5,106 nt of DNA from Acholeplasmatales bacterium Tener_01 (lineage in GTDB: Bacteria > Bacillota_I > Bacilli_A > ML615J-28 > CAG-698), in contig LVBR01000171.1 in assembly GCA_001604495.1 (NCBI GenBank), positions 1 through 5,106 of the forward strand, given 5' to 3'. The position numbers were made by a program, and so were the translations under genes. The notes under the pieces were generated by a model. The model was not told the DNA's origin, ran no database searches, and was given only the letters and a program-made list of their open reading frames with translations. Within the stretch, counting starts at the first letter, position 1. Each line of letters opens with the position of its first letter. Shown here in pieces: positions 4,309 through 5,106 of this stretch.

Positions 4309-5106
4309 AATTGTTATTACTATCTTCATACATCCAACTATTCCAAGGGAAGTTTTTCCAAGTGTTAACGTGAAGACGGTGAAGTTCTTCAACGCTTACT
4401 AAGATCTTACCATTAGCTCCTGGACGCTTTGGATAGAATTCATACCATTCACCATCTAAATACCATCCAAAGTGCGTAGTGTCAGTTACAATTGCAGGGG
4501 AATAGACTGTTTTATAGTCAAATGAGAAATTAAATTCCTTTCCATCTTTTGTTCCCTTGTAATGAACGCCACTATGATCAACTGTTAAAGTGCCTTCGCC
4601 ACAGATTTCAGTTGTCTTTTTATCTTTTAACCACTTGTAATCTGGGATATTACCAAGTTTTACTTCTTCAGTGAATGAGTAATTTGGATTATTTCTTATC
4701 TCTTTAATAGTTTCAACTCTTTCCCATTCAACCCATTTAGATGGAGTATATGGGAAATATGAACCGTTTGATGGGACAAATTCATAATAGTCGTTAACTG
4801 TAGCTTCGTTGCCACAAACTTCACACCATATCTTTGTTCCATCAACTCTCATTGTAAGTTCCTTGCCACATTTAGGACACTTATAACATAAGGTATCTAA
4901 ATTAGTAGTCATACCACCTTTATTAACCCACTTTTGAGGGTTAGCTTTTTGCCAGTCGTATTCATCGTGCTTAAAGGCTAGGTTGATTTTATCTTCAATT
5001 TCTTGGGCAGTTAGCTTTTCGAGGTCGCTTGGAGTAAACATTAATTTAAGGCTCGCATAAGTATTAGCGTAGCGCTCATCTAAGCACATTTTGGTTGTAG
5101 TTAGGT
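4307..5106 (-). CDS. C-terminal part of a lysophospholipid acyltransferase-like protein with a zinc ribbon (5' end outside window)
   Basis: The frame is open to the right edge: five codons (L T T T K) precede the first Met (5089-5087), so that Met is probably internal and at least 266 residues are present. Counting from that Met, a charged segment (19-55) precedes a zinc-ribbon-like module C71-x2-C74-x14-C89-x2-C92. Then come VEWERVETIKEI (120-131), a beta-rich section with GEGTLTV (164-170), and a Trp-rich end. This order (YASLKLMFT, YDWQKAN, YKCPKCG, WxEWER, GEGTL) resembles the C-terminal extension on many clostridial proteins annotated as 1-acyl-sn-glycerol-3-phosphate acyltransferase, which make phosphatidic acid at the membrane. 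That match is from memory. The acyltransferase motifs (HX4D, EGTR) would lie upstream and cannot be seen, so the enzyme call is inference. The stop is TAG. If the catalytic part is absent upstream, it would be a zinc-ribbon protein of unknown role. Confidence 0.62.
   Translation of the reverse strand, partial: LTTTKMCLDERYANTYASLKLMFTPSDLEKLTAQEIEDKINLAFKHDEYDWQKANPQKWVNKGGMTTNLDTLCYKCPKCGKELTMRVDGTKIWCEVCGNEATVNDYYEFVPSNGSYFPYTPSKWVEWERVETIKEIRNNPNYSFTEEVKLGNIPDYKWLKDKKTTEICGEGTLTVDHSGVHYKGTKDGKEFNFSFDYKTVYSPAIVTDTTHFGWYLDGEWYEFYPKRPGANGKILVSVEELHRLHVNTWKNFPWNSWMYEDSNNN

Noticed and set aside
40..5106. A single operon linking all four genes as one envelope system
   Set aside because: Each gene is followed by its own terminator and each complete gene has its own promoter. 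Shared orientation and envelope roles of three of them are too little to claim a functional unit.

Overview
The window is AT-rich bacterial DNA. Four protein genes all lie on the minus strand and fill nearly all of it; the gaps between them are about 50 to 90 bases. The window suggests a low-GC Gram-positive relative (Bacillota, perhaps one of the small-genome gut Bacilli lineages once filed near the Mollicutes). The reasons are base composition, GAGG/GGTG ribosome binding sites, a lipoprotein with a short signal peptide, and resemblance of the proteins to Bacillota families. All tryptophans are read from TGG, and every reading frame is intact under the standard bacterial code, so a Mycoplasma-type code is unlikely. 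The lineage is inference; I cannot place it more closely.

In transcription order (right to left): (1) 5106-4307, the C-terminal part of a protein with a four-cysteine zinc-ribbon-like module, resembling the tail of clostridial lysophospholipid acyltransferases; it begins outside the window. (2) 4255-2603, an exported lipoprotein with an acidic repeat linker, an atypical Ig-like domain and a glycoside hydrolase family 18 catalytic domain. (3) 2525-1026, a full-length class II lysyl-tRNA synthetase (lysS). (4) 939-40, a DUF368/PopT membrane protein, the family that returns undecaprenyl phosphate across the membrane for cell-wall synthesis. At the far left a plus-strand gene may end at base 26, converging on the DUF368 gene over a shared bidirectional terminator.

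The most coherent non-coding signal is at the gene junctions. Each of the three complete genes has its own sigma-A-type promoter with a 17-base spacer and a TGN extended -10, placed directly behind or inside the terminator of the gene before it. The predicted transcripts start only about 9 to 16 bases before the start codon, essentially at the Shine-Dalgarno sequence. The genes therefore look like separate transcription units packed tightly, not an operon. Three of the four terminator hairpins overlap the stop codon of the gene they end.

Three of the four genes concern the cell envelope (phospholipid acyltransferase-like, surface glycosidase, lipid-carrier recycling) and one is housekeeping. 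I see no mobile element, CRISPR array, RNA gene, defence system or clearly novel multi-gene system here. The findings are modest: unusual junction architecture, and departures from family signatures in the GH18 and DUF368 proteins.
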